From Prorocentrum cordatum (Eukaryota; Sar; Dinophyceae; Prorocentrales; Prorocentraceae): 35,000 nt of DNA. The DNA is taken from contig CAUYUJ010016060.1 in the NCBI GenBank assembly GCA_963575745.1, positions 1,857,444 through 1,892,443 of the forward strand, given 5' to 3'. The notes beneath the pieces are model-generated. The model ran no database searches and was not told where the DNA came from. It was given only the letters and a program-made list of their open reading frames with translations. Below are positions 19,598 through 29,055 of the stretch, piece by piece; within the stretch, counting starts at the first letter, position 1; each line of letters opens with the position of its first letter. The position numbers were made by a program, and so were the translations under genes.

Positions 19598-19719
19598 TTA
19601 CGTCGGTCCACAGGAGGAATATTCAAAAATAGTAAAAAAGTAGGGGGACGATTTTTGGAGTATTTTTTGTCCATTTTTGAATCTATATTTTTGGGGGGGA
19701 GGGGGACAGGCCCGACTTG
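19598..19719. mobile_element. TIR-1 family element with target duplication (about 122 bp)
   Basis: Left end TTACGTCGGTCCACAGGAGG and AATATTCAAAAATAG match a reverse-complemented TIR-1 right end. The right end is AGGGGGACAGGCCCGACTT. The flanks ACCGTACAG (19589-19597) and ACCGTGCAG (19720-19728) are a 9-bp target duplication with one mismatch. Confidence 0.85.
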
Positions 19720-19866
19720 ACCGTGCAGCCATCGTGCTACAGAGGGAAACGCTGAAGAAGGAACGCGGGGGCTTCTCTTGCCACGGCGAGCCTCTCGGCT
19801 TCGAAGGGGTTCCCCGACCAGAGCCCCCCTGTGAGCGCAGAGTGACGTTCTCGTATTCGGGAAGGA

Positions 19867-20058
19867 AGGGGGGGGGGGGGGGCGAGGGGGGGGGGGAAGG
19901 GGGGGGGGGGGGGGGGGGGCGGAGGGGGGGGGGGGAGGGGAAGGGGGGAAGGTCTGGGGGGGGGGGGGCGACTGGCGGGAAGGGGGGAAAGGGGGGGGGG
20001 GTCTGTCTTTGGCGTTTCGACATTGGGCGGGAAGGGGGGGGGCGGGGGGGGAGGGGGT
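19867..20058. repeat. G-run-rich tract
   Basis: Long uninterrupted G runs separated by A, GA or C, about 190 bp on the plus strand. It is a strong candidate for four-stranded G structures and also a likely place for sequencing length errors. The Gly-rich frame through it is not a gene. Confidence 0.9.
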
Positions 20059-20162
20059 CTGGCCCCGGGCCTCTGCTTAGCGCGACTGTTTGCAACCGTG
20101 CGTCCCATGGGAGAGGGACCCCACCCGCTCGAAGCAGGCGCGGGAGACAGCCAAGATCTACT

Positions 20163-20299
20163 CCAGGGGAGGGGGGGGAGGGGGAGGGGGAGGGAGAGGG
20201 GGAGGGGGAGGGGGGAGGGAGGGGGGAGGGGAGGAGGAGGAGGAGGAGGAGAGGAGGAGGAGATGAGGGAGGGGATGAGGATGAGGAGGAGGATGGAGG
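20163..20299. repeat. GGGGGA / GGA purine tract
   Basis: GGGGGAGGG-type units at 20163-20235, then GGA repeats with ATGAGG interruptions to about 20299. Confidence 0.9.
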
Positions 20300-20301
20300 A
20301 T

Positions 20302-20361
20302 GGATGATGATGATGATGATGATGATGATGCTGATGCTGATGCTGATGCTGATGCTGATGC

Positions 20362-20410
<49 letters not shown>

Positions 20411-20427
20411 AATGATGATGATGATGC
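20302..20427. repeat. (GAT)n with internal (GATGCT)n
   Basis: GAT repeats flank a block of six GATGCT hexamers at about 20325-20362, indicating expansion of a point-mutated unit inside the older GAT tract. Confidence 0.95.
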
Positions 20428-20722
20428 GAGGGCCCGCGCCGATCGGTGAAACAATGAATCAGAAAACGGACACAAAGTGGTCCTTGTTTCAGCGCCTTGA
20501 CCGTGCACGCTGTCGGATCACTGGTGCAGGGGGCGCAGGAGTTCAGCGCCCCTCTAGCGGGGACTCCACCAACGGGTACCTTTGGCCAGTGACCCCGCGA
20601 ACCCAACCCCTTCCCCGATGAAGGCAACCCTGCAATGCCAGCAAGAGGCCCAAAAGTGGCAACTGTCGGCAAATCTCCAGTGCACCCGTTGGCGGGTACC
20701 CGTTACGGTGACGCAGGGAAGG
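20428..20722. other. no gene recognised
   Basis: Mixed sequence. ACGGGTACC occurs near 20572 and GGGTACCCGT near 20694 in inverted context, but nothing more extended was found. Confidence 0.35.
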
Positions 20723-20731
20723 GGGTAGTGT

Positions 20732-20888
20732 TAGGTCGGAGATGTTCCCCCTACAGGCGGATTTTGGGAGAAAAATGAAACATACGAGCAAACATGTTCA
20801 AACATATTCAAAAATAATGAAAATCGTCTCCACACTATTTCTTGCCTATTTTCGAGTCTTCCTCCTGCAGAGGGACACACCCGACCTA
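20732..20888. mobile_element. TIR-1 family element with imperfect target duplication (about 157 bp)
   Basis: Left end TAGGTCGGAGATGTTCCCCC with TACAGGCGGATTTTGGG, right end TTCCTCCTGCAGAGGGACAC with ACCCGACCTA. The flanks GGGTAGTGT (20723-20731) and GGGTAGTTT (20890-20898) agree in eight of nine positions, allowing a one-base ambiguity at the right boundary. Confidence 0.85.
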
Positions 20889-21000
20889 AGGGTAGTTTTG
20901 GACGCCCGCCGCGGCGGCGCGGACAGCGAATCCTGTTCAAAATGAGCAGGCACTGCTGTTGGGCAGTGTACCCATTCTTCCGCACCCATTTCGTTCGTCT

Positions 21001-21220
21001 TGGAGTCCCGAAACGGTGCGGTGACAGACCGTGCGGTGACTCCGAAATCGCCTCGGGCCTGACCGCACGGTCCGTCAACGCACGGTGTTGGGACCCGGGA
21101 GGCGCCTGTCGCCCGAGACGTCCTCGGAGAACGACTCGGGTCCCAAAACCCTGCGGCGAGCCCGAATCCCCACGGACTCACGGCACGGTGTTGTCGCCAC
21201 ACCGTCTGGGGGCCCCCTAT
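21001..21220. repeat. ~220-bp palindrome-rich dispersed repeat, copy 2
   Basis: Begins TGGAGTCCCGAAACGGTGCG, then GTGACAGACCGTGCGGTGAC and CCTGTCGCCCGAGACGTCCT, parallel to 12149-12370. It ends near CACACCGTCTGGGGGCCCCC. Confidence 0.85.
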
Positions 21221-21243
21221 CTTTTTCGATGTTGGACTATCAT

Positions 21244-21532
21244 GAAGTCGGGCCTGCCCCTTTACAGGGGGAGTATTCAAAAATAGTATAAAAATGGGAA
21301 CTTTTTATATAGAAATTATTATTATTAATAACCATTGTTATTATTAGTATTATTTTTATTATTATGATCAGCACTATTATTGTTATGGTTATTATTATTA
21401 TTATTAGTACTACTACTACTACTCTTATTCTGATTATTCGTACTATTATTATTAATAATAATAATAATAACTATTATTAGTATTATCATTATACAAAAAA
21501 CAAAAAACATATTTTTGGCATCTTTTGAACAG
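21244..21532. mobile_element. TIR-1-like element with ATT-rich core, right end lost
   Basis: Left end GAAGTCGGGCCTGCCCCTTT with ACAGGGGGAGTATTCAAAAA matches TIR-1 ends. An ATT-rich tract follows (about 21315-21490), as in the 12488-12791 copy. No proper right end is present. Instead the stretch ends at CGTCTGGGGGCCCCC, which also occurs before it at 21203-21217, so a deletion or recombination may have removed the end. Confidence 0.6.
21315..21492. repeat. ATT/ATA imperfect microsatellite
   Basis: About 180 bp of ATT, ATA, TAC and TAA triplets, very AT-rich against the GC-rich flanks. Confidence 0.93.
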
Positions 21533-21687
21533 CGTCTGGGGGCCCCCGCCTCGTGCCGAGGGGACGGCTCGCTGCGTCGACGCCCGGGGGCCGGGCCGTG
21601 GCCGGCGCGTGCCGCGCCGAGGAGGCGCGGTGGGCCAGCGCCGGGGAGCGCGGCACGCCGCCCCAGAACAGCGCCCGACCGCGAGTT

Positions 21688-22165
21688 GTTGGCTGCCTTG
21701 CGCTCGACATCTAGTTTTGGCTGCCTTGCGCTCGACATCTAGGAGAAGGGGCCCTGGGACACTTTTCAGGTCGGCGGGGCGAGAGCGAGCCTCTTCCGCT
21801 AAAAGTTAGACGGGCTCCGCACAGCTTCGATTCGGGAGACAGGGCGCAGAGGGGCCCTGGGGCACACAAGCAGGTAGACACACACATAGCAGGATCACCC
21901 CACAGTTTCCCATGACTTCTGGGTTTCCGTCTTCCCACCACTTCCCACATGTTTTTTGCTGCCTTGCGCTCGACATCTAGGAGAAGGGGCCCTGGGGCAC
22001 ACAAGCAGATAGACGCAAATAGCAGGATCCCCCCATAACTTCCCATGATTTCTGGGTTTCCGTCCTCCCCCCCCCGCTTCCCACATGTTCCCATCTTTTC
22101 GGGGGGATCGACGACTCATTGTGTGTGTGTGTCTGTGTGTGTGTGTGTTTTCCCCCTCTTGAATT
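21688..22165. repeat. nested local duplications
   Basis: A 28-bp unit GGCTGCCTTGCGCTCGACAT.. occurs at 21691 and 21719, and again (without its first G) from about 21959. A larger unit (CTGGGGCACACAAGCAG.. to ..TTTCCGTC) occurs at about 21858-21935 and 21992-22070, spaced 134 bp. The end (GGGGATCGACGACTCATTG, then GT repeats at 22120-22149) matches 13950-13995. Confidence 0.85.
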
Positions 22166-22366
22166 TAGTGCGTCTGTAGAGGTGAGCTCTAGACGAAGAG
22201 GTTCCGCAGCATCATAACCTCACGTTTACAGGGGTCTGAAGCAAGAGACCGGTTTGCTTCCCGAGGTATCTTCGAACAACTGCTCAGACTCTGCAGCTCT
22301 TCGTCGCCCCCGACTTCCCCCCCCTCTAGATGAAAGGGAACCCGGCATACACATAAGAAACCTCGT

Positions 22367-22494
22367 GGCGCTCCGCGCAGATTTCTTGGATCTGCGCTGG
22401 AGGTCCCTCCCTGGCGCGCGGAGCGCGCTCGGGGACGGCGCGGAGGCGCCGCCGGGGGGCCCAGCGCGGATCCCACAAATTCGTGCGGAGCGCC
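22367..22494. mobile_element. 128-bp fold-back element with 34-bp inverted arms
   Basis: The left arm GGCGCTCCGCGCAGATTTCT..GCGCTGG (22367-22400) and the right arm CCAGCGCGGATCCCACAAAT..GGAGCGCC (22461-22494) are inverted copies with few mismatches. The centre is GC-rich. A partial relative is at 18720-18800. No clear target duplication was seen. Confidence 0.75.
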
Positions 22495-22550
22495 GAAGAA
22501 CAATGTTTACAGTTTTTTCCTTCGACCACATCCACCCCCCCCGTTCCTGC

Positions 22551-22945
22551 TCCTCCTCCTCCTCCTCCTCCTCCTCCTCCTACTTCTCCTCCTCCTCCGC
22601 CTCCTCCGCCTCCTCCTCCTCCTTCCCCTCCTCCTCCTCCTCCTCCTCTCTCCTCCTCCTCCTCCTCCTCCTCCTCCTACCTCCTCCTCCTCCCTCCTCC
22701 GCCTCCTCCTCCTCCTCCTCATCCTCCTCCTTCCTCCTCCTCTCCTCCCTCCTCTCCTCCTCCTCCTCTACTCCTCCTCCCCTCCTCCCTCCTCCCCTCC
22801 TCCTCTCCTCCTCCCCTCCTCCTCCTCCTCCTCCTCCTCTTCCTCCTCCTCCCTCCTCCTCCTCCTCCCCCCTCCCCCCCCTCCACCCTCCTCTCCTCCT
22901 CCTCCTCCTCCTCCTCCTCCTCCTCCTCCTCCTCCTCCTCCTCCC
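22551..22945. repeat. (TCC)n microsatellite, about 395 bp
   Basis: TCC repeat with scattered CTCC, TACTCC and CCC interruptions, ending directly before the first protein-like sequence of LINE-A. Frames running from it into LINE-A ORF1 start with artificial Ser/Pro/Leu runs. Confidence 0.95.
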
Positions 22946-22979
22946 CAGCCGTACTGGCACAGGCGGCGCCCTGTGCTTG

Positions 22980-24215
22980 CAAGCACGTATCTTCAGTGCG
23001 GCTCGTGCTTGCGGGCCAAAGTTTTGTAACGATTCCGAGGACTCCCCTGCGGGGCCCATGGGACCGAGTCCGCCCCCAGACATCCCAGATGTGCCGCGGG
23101 GGCCACGGAGGCCCTCCTGGGCCTGCGGCGAGTGCGGAGTGGCGAGTGCGAGCTGGGCATGTCGTGTGCGATGCTCCTGTGGGCAAGCAGCGCCCACCCG
23201 CATCCGCCAGGCTGCCTGGGACAACCACAAGAAGTGGGAAGAGGAGCGCATTGCAGGAGTGGGGAAGAGAGGAGGCGGCCGACAGTCAGGTGCGGCGCCA
23301 GGCAAAGTGGCTGCCCCGTCGAACCTCTTTGACAAGCGGCTCGAGGCAATCGAGAAGCTCCTGCGCAGTGCAGTTCCCCAGAACACGAATGTGCCGATGT
23401 CGAACTCGGGTGGGAAGTCGAATGCAGGGGCTGCCAAGCCTCCACCCTGGACGATGGCCGTCGACTCAGCTCAGACATCCCAGATCAGCGAGGACGACAG
23501 TGATGAGATCAAGAAGTCCAAGCTGGCCGCGCAGCTCGCGTGTTTTAAGGCCAACATCAAGTCTTTGCCGAGAGGCAGCGAAACGGAAGAGCTGCGGCAG
23601 AGCATCCAAGCCAAGATCGATGACATCAAAGTACGACAGAAAGGGCTACGGACTCCAGTTGTCACCCACCGCAGGGCCACGCAAGACTTGCAGAAGGCGT
23701 CTGCGGCGGTCAAGACGCTGGAAGCAGACATATCAGAGAAAGAGAAGTTGCTGGAGGAGCTCCAGACCTCTCTACAGACGAAGCGGGCCACGCTAGAGGC
23801 CACGATGATTGAGGTCACCACTTTGCAGGCAGAGGTCAGCACCGCCGCCCAGCAGCTTGCTGGACAGGCAGCCCCTCCTGCAGGAGTGCATGACCCACTG
23901 GACCTCAATGCTGGCGATGTACAAGATGATGATGTGCGACAATTTCTGGCTTCGCCACTATGGGGCAAGCTGCGGGAGGTCCTCGCGGCCAACATGCCAG
24001 GACCCAAGATGGAAGTGGACCATGACAATGCTAATATTGATGACCATAAGCATGGCAACAATCCTGATGATGACTGACGTGGTGAAGCACAAAAGCGTGG
24101 ATGTGATGAGCTGGACGAGGCCGAGCAACAGCAGCTCATCGAGGCGGCCAAATCAGGCGCTGAAGCGTTCACCGCCAAGCTCCGAGAGCTCGGCAAGAAG
24201 CAACGATGTTCCTAA
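22980..24215 (+). pseudogene. LINE-A ORF1-like protein
   Basis: The reading frame is open from the upstream TCC tract. The believable protein starts near 22,980 or at an ATG near 23,058 (MGPSPPPDIPD). At about 23,118-23,190 a cysteine cluster (WACGECG...CRVRCSCGQ) could bind zinc. From about 23,500 to 23,870 the sequence is rich in Lys, Glu, Leu and Ala with heptad character (VKTLEADISEKEKLLEELQT), a coiled coil as in many LINE ORF1 proteins that bind the element RNA and multimerise. The frame stops at 24,077. A +1 shift continues it as DELDEAEQQQLIEAAKSGAE to a stop at about 24,212. The region plays the same positional role as 34098-34982 in LINE-B, but the sequences are not obviously alike. 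Confidence 0.7.
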
Positions 24216-24227
24216 TGACGGGAATAC

Positions 24228-24919
24228 ACCTCTCATGCCAAGGCTGCGGCTACGTGGTAACGTACTGAAGCAGCCAGCGACACCAGCGATGCAGGGAACG
24301 TTCAGCATAGAGGCCTTCAATGCGAGTGGAGGTAGAGCTACGCTGAAGTCACGTTTGGAGAACGAATGCTATGATTGTGCTGTGCCAGGAGGCAGGCTTC
24401 ACGGAGGAAGCTCTGGAGGCGTTGTATTCATGGGCGGCTGGGAGGCGCTGGAGATGTTCGGCCATGCCAGCGAGGGCCACCAGTGGCTCGATTCCCTCTG
24501 GAGGAGTTGCGGTGTTTGTACGAGATGATCTAGGACTGCGACACCCACGAGCAGGCCAACTTATTTGTGCACAGCGGCTACAGCATGTGATCGTAGACGC
24601 CAGAGGATGGCCGCCGATATCCATCCTCAACGTGTACCTGAAAGATTCGATAGGCCCAGTGGGCCTGAATGCACATATACTAGCGGCTGCGGGGAGGATG
24701 CTGTCGGGCACCTCGGGGCCTGGACTGATTGCAGGTGACTGGGACATGGACGTATCAATGTTAGAACACTCAGGATTTCCTCAGCAAGCTGATGTGATCA
24801 CAACTGTACCTGCGAATGTTACATTTCGAGGGGTCACGGGAGTGAGCACGATCGGCTATTTTTGCCTGAACAACGCGATCGTGAGAATATACAAACGAGT
24901 CCAAGCAGTCATGCAATGA
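24228..24919 (+). pseudogene. LINE-A endonuclease domain
   Basis: The frame from 24,371 to 24,919 gives an exonuclease-endonuclease-phosphatase type domain. It has VLCQEAGF (the QE metal-binding pair), GGVAVFVRDDLGL, SILNVYLKDSIGP, then LIAGDWDMD in place of the usual GGDFN, and IGYFCLNN in place of the usual IDYF motif. These domains nick target DNA to prime reverse transcription. The N-terminal strand lies in another frame (SIEAFNASGGRATLKSRLEN, up to about 24,365), so there is a frameshift just before the QE motif. Loss of Asn in GDFN and of Asp in IDYF predicts an inactive nuclease. Confidence 0.75.
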
Positions 24920-27463
24920 CACAAGAAAGCTCATCGGCCAGTCCAGCTGACCCTAGTCGACAACGGGTACAAGATTCAGCACTACGTATACACGGTATCG
25001 ACAAAGTTACCTGCGACTCCGCCACCAGGCCCTCTGACTCAGCCGATTGACTGGACACTGCATGCTGTGTTGGCGAGACGAGCGCTCGAACTGGCACACA
25101 ATGAGAGCAGTGATCTAGGTGTGTCGTGGGCGTTCCTGTCGAATGTGGATGGGAAGTATGCAGTAGCGATGGCGGGGTATGTTGCGCAGAATGTTGGCAT
25201 TGATCTCAAGCAGCCAAGTGCGCATGCACGGAACCTGGAGCCGCGATGGGTTGACGCAACGAGCACTATCGTAGACGACAATGCAGTGCAGAGCGTAGCG
25301 CAAGGATGGCAGTGGCTCCAAGAAAGCACTGTTACCATACAGAAGTTATATGTTCAGTCTGATCAAGATGGGATGATGCGTTGTACTGCGGAGATCATGT
25401 CGTTCCTATCAGCACCTTTTTCCAGGATCAGGGGTCAATGCCAGATTAGGTTCCACGGTGGTCGAAGCACGAGGCCTCATCAACACGTTGCCAATGGACA
25501 TGGATCGTATCCAGCTATTCACATATGAATTAGGAGATGATGTGATATGCGCAGCAAGAGGGCAGCTGAAGGATTCCAACCAAGCATGGGCAGACTGGTG
25601 CAAGATGGCGATGCAGGGTGGCTCGAAGCCGTTGCATCGAGTCGCCAAGATCAAGGCAATCCCGACTCCTGCTGTGGCTATTGGGGCGCAGTCAGGAGAT
25701 CCAGTCGTCATTTTGGCACAAGAGGTGGAGATGTATCGCAAGCTTTGGAAAGCTTCGGATGTTGCGGTGCCAGCCTGGGTGCCCGACCGATCGATATGCC
25801 CCAGGCTTACAGCGGACGATATACGAGGTGCCGCCAAGTCCTTCCCAGCAGCAACGGCTACGAGCTTCGACAATCTACACCCGCGGCACCTGTGCTTGTT
25901 GGATGACGATGGTCTGGAGGTTCTCAGCATGTTGATGGCAGCGTCGGAGGCTATCGGCATGCTGCCGAAACAATTATGTTGGATTCAGATGCCGTTACTG
26001 GGAAAGCCGCCAGGAAGTAATATACTCATTATTTTGTATGCTATTATGTACCGTGTGTGGCAGAGGGCGAGGAAGCCGATGGTAGCTCAGATGCGCGTAG
26101 ATTTGGACAGGCGCTACTGGGGTGCGAGCAAAGGACGATCTGCCATATATTGTGCGTGGCTGCAGGCGGTACGTTCTGAAAGCAATCAAGTTCCATCCCG
26201 CTGCTGGAGCTGAGGCACAAGTTCCTGCGTCACGGAGCCCCAACATCATGGCTCAAGCTCGTGCTCAACATGTGAATGAGCCCGCGTGTGATTCGATTGG
26301 GGCGCAACCATGCGACAACACCGCTAATAGCGAGATATGGGCTTCCAGCGGGTGGCGGTTACAGTGATCTGGCGATCAAGGTGCATGCAGTTGATGCTCT
26401 GGACATATTTGTGCAGCGTGCGCCGACGGTGGATTTCCAGAGCTACATAGATGACACAGGTATCCACATCTCCTCCAGTCACTACGACATTGCGAAAGGT
26501 GCGGCGATAGAGAGCATGAAACATTTCGAGGACGCAGGCCGCGCCCTCAATGCAGGCCTCAGCCCAGATAAGCTATCCATCATGGCGACGTCCAAGGATC
26601 TCGCTCGGGATGTTTGTGTATCTCTGGGGCTGCCGCCCAGTGCATGCAAATCCAGCGCGGCATATCTAGGCATAGATGAGTCTGCGGGAGCAAGGAGACG
26701 TGGACCACATGCTCGACTGAAACAACGAGGGCGTTTCACCCTAATGCGCAAACGATTTCGAAAGGTCCGAGCCCTCCGAAGGCGATTTAAGGGACCCAAA
26801 GAGACCCCCTTCAGGCAGGTTGCCCGTCAAGGAGTTGCCCCTGCCTGCAGTTTCGGGATGGAAGTCTTGGGCCTCGCGGCCCCGGAGCGGCCCAGTCTTA
26901 GGGGAATAATGGCCCACAGCAACGGCCCAAGTCACGGGGGCGTCTCGTTGAGGGCCAAGGTCGCCCTGCTCGGAGATAGTAATGGTAGGTTAGCTGTGGC
27001 ACCAGCCATCCAATGGTGTCGAATGATCTGGACCGCTTCGCGGCGCCCTGCGCTATCTCTAGTCTCGCGAGCTGAGCTTCTCAAGCTTTGGGATCTAACC
27101 AAGCCTGTGGAGTGTGAATCATGGAATAGATCCCAAGGCCCGCTAGCTAGAGCAGTATTATGTCTTAAGGGGGCTGGATGGCGAGCGGATGGCCCCTTGA
27201 AGTGGTTTGACCACAACGGCCTGGAGGTCGAATTAGTGACCACCCCTCCGCCCCTCCTCATGGACATGATGGAGCAAGGTTTGCAGCGTCAGCGTGAGTT
27301 AGACCTGGCGAGGCACCTAGGGTTCTCTGAAGGCTCTCGTGAGACCCTTGATATCATCAAGGATGCGGTAGCACCGAAGGCCAGGATATTTTCGAGATAC
27401 CAGAAGTATGTAATACAAACATGCGGATGTGGTGGGCTGTGGACGAATGATAGGGTTGTGTGA
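24920..27463 (+). pseudogene. LINE-A reverse transcriptase region
   Basis: A connector (LTLVDNGYKIQHYVYT..., HAVLARRALELAHNESSDLG...) runs to about 25,440 and shifts frame into 25,458-26,213. That frame carries the early RT signature DIRGAAKSFPA..TSFDNLHPRHL, MPLLGKPPGSN and YRVWQRARKP. After two further shifts with a TGA near 26,273, the frame 26,276-27,463 carries PAGGGYSDLAIKVHAVDAL (motif B region) and YIDD at 26,444-26,455, the catalytic motif C. The thumb and connection follow (LGIDESAG, RKVRALRRRF). The motif A aspartate was not found in any frame at about 26,180-26,210. A CGCG..DTAHHILYSC zinc-knuckle-like motif spans the stop at 27,463 and the next frame. Confidence 0.82.
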
Positions 27464-28209
27464 GTGCGGGTCAACCTGACACAGCCCACCACATATTATA
27501 TAGTTGCCAGCTCCCTCGTGTAGTAGAAGCTCGTGATAACCCTGATTTACTAATTTTCACGAGCGGTGTTCATGTTTATGCTGACAGTGAGTTGCCCTGC
27601 CCCCTGGTTTCGTATGAGGTGTACCTGTGTGACAGGGAGGGCAACGCACTAGACATGCAGCCTGAAGAGATATCGAGTTTGACCAGTTCAGCGCCGTTGC
27701 GGCTGGCTTCTGACGGGTCCAGCAGCAAACCACTGATTCGGCCACTGCAGCGCGCTGCCTGGGCGGTGGCTGTGTGTCGTGATGCTGGCGAGGATCCGGT
27801 GGCGATCGTCAATGGCGTCGTCCCAGGGTCCTTGCCGCAAACACCAGCCGTGGCTGAGCACATGGGGATTGCAATGCGTGGGCAGATAGCTACGCGACCA
27901 GCGGAGCCCGGGGCTGACTGCATGGCGGCCGTACGCCTAGCTCAGAAGGGTGTGAATGCCCAGCTTGCTCTGTCAAACAAGTTTGCTGGCACTCGTGTTT
28001 TTGCGCAGCAGCTCGAGGGGAGAGATCGAAGCCCTCGAAGGGGTCGAGCGGATTTTGGCCGTAGCCAATGCGGCGGCGGATCGACATGCTAAGGACGGAC
28101 TCAGTCTGCATCCAAGCCCCTCGCCTGCTTTTTCACAGGAGCTGGGCCTGGCTGGCGAAAAGGGCAGGACATTTCATGAAGCTTGCAAGCACGGTCCCCC
28201 CCCTTTTTG
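27460..28209 (+). pseudogene. LINE-A RNase H domain
   Basis: The frame from 27,460 reads RLASDGSSSKP with the first catalytic Asp at 27,712, then AAWAVAVCRDAGED, AEHMGIAMRGQ (candidate Glu) and GADCMAAVRLAQ (candidate Asp). Near 28,010 a one-base shift moves the match to a second frame, GVERILAVANAAADRHAKDG, the usual end of such domains (…N..AD..AK.G). RNase H of this kind removes RNA from the RNA-DNA hybrid during reverse transcription. All four acidic positions can be identified, but they are split over two frames. Confidence 0.72.
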
Positions 28210-28835
28210 GAAATGAAATTCGGTGGGCAAGGCCTCATCGAATTGTCTCTGGGCGCTCGCGGCGAAAGGTGTCGTGGCATACGTGGGAGAACGGCCCACT
28301 AGGCACGCGCTGTACTCTCTGTTTTCGAGTGCTCAATTGCCCAGTGAATGAAGCGCCCATGGATGGATGTTCAGGGCTGCCATCCTTCCTCAAGAAGCTG
28401 CTCCATGATCCCTTGGGGCACGCTCTCGTCGCCATGTCGGGGGCGCTTTCTCGACAAGCTGGCGATGTTTCGGTGTCGCGTCGCGATGCGTCTAAGGGGC
28501 AGATATTGTGCCTTCGTTGTGGGGGTTGGTCCCAGGGGAACGGAATTAAGCTCAGTCGGAGTTGTGAGGCCCCCACGCGTAAAGGGTTGGACGTCTTGGC
28601 TGAATATCGGAAGGGTCATTGCCCGAACCCGCGTGCTCGGGCCTTTGTTGATCGTGCGGTTCCGTTCCAGAGGCTGCGCCTCTCCGCCGACCCTCCGTGT
28701 CAGGACGCCCCCACCGTGGTGAGGACTTCGTTCTCCAATGCTGATGCTGCCCCTCCCCATGAGCAACGAATGGCGGCGCTATTAGAACGAATGCGTATCA
28801 AGGAGTTGGCCAGGGAGGCCCAATCCAAGGGGTAA
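28068..28835 (+). pseudogene. LINE-A C-terminal cysteine-containing region
   Basis: This frame overlaps the end of the RNase H domain and ends at TAA 28,833-28,835. It contains NGPLGTRCTLCFRV, a leucine-rich stretch (SFLKKLLHDPLGHALVAM), LCLRCGGWSQGNGIKLSRSC and YRKGHCPNPRA. Paired cysteines (C-x2-C, twice, plus single Cys/His) suggest zinc binding. LINE-B has a comparable cysteine-containing tail (CGVCG, CPG, ACGVGA, ARC) in the same place, so the tail is a property of the element type. Its exact role is unknown; nucleic-acid binding is an inference. Confidence 0.6.
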
Positions 28836-28942
28836 GTTTTGGGCCTCGCACGTGGTGTAGGTTTTATCCCTGTTAAGTTCATGCCAGTAAGTTCACTTGC
28901 ATATTTCATGTTGTGCGCTCCCCCGTCCGCGGGCATTCTCAT

Positions 28943-29023
28943 TCATTCATTCATGCCTCCTCCTCTCCCCCCCTCCTCCTCCTCCTCCTCCTCCTCCTCC
29001 TCCTCCTCCTCCTCCTCCTCCTC

Positions 29024-29055
<32 letters not shown>

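Larger units (their letters stand above)
22950..28970 (+). mobile_element. LINE-A, non-LTR retrotransposon, decayed
   Basis: The element holds, in order, an ORF1-like coiled-coil protein (about 22,980-24,215), an endonuclease (about 24,230-24,920), a connector, a reverse transcriptase (about 25,780-26,700), an RNase H domain (about 27,650-28,130) and a C-terminal cysteine-containing region ending at 28,835. A short 3' untranslated stretch ends in a small ATTC repeat (28,942-28,956) next to a TCC tract. The frame changes at least five times and contains stop codons, so the copy is inactive. Length, order and motifs fit LINE elements with an apurinic-type endonuclease. The same order is present on the minus strand in LINE-B. 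Confidence 0.88.

Noticed and set aside
19677-20672. Gly-rich and His-rich proteins of about 310 residues
   Set aside because: Produced by G-run, GGA and GAT tracts; frame and length depend on homopolymer length.
22254-22950. LINE-A ORF1 starting upstream within the TCC tract
   Set aside because: The frame is open there, but the sequence is only tract translation plus part of the fold-back element at 22367-22494. The believable protein begins near 22,980-23,058.
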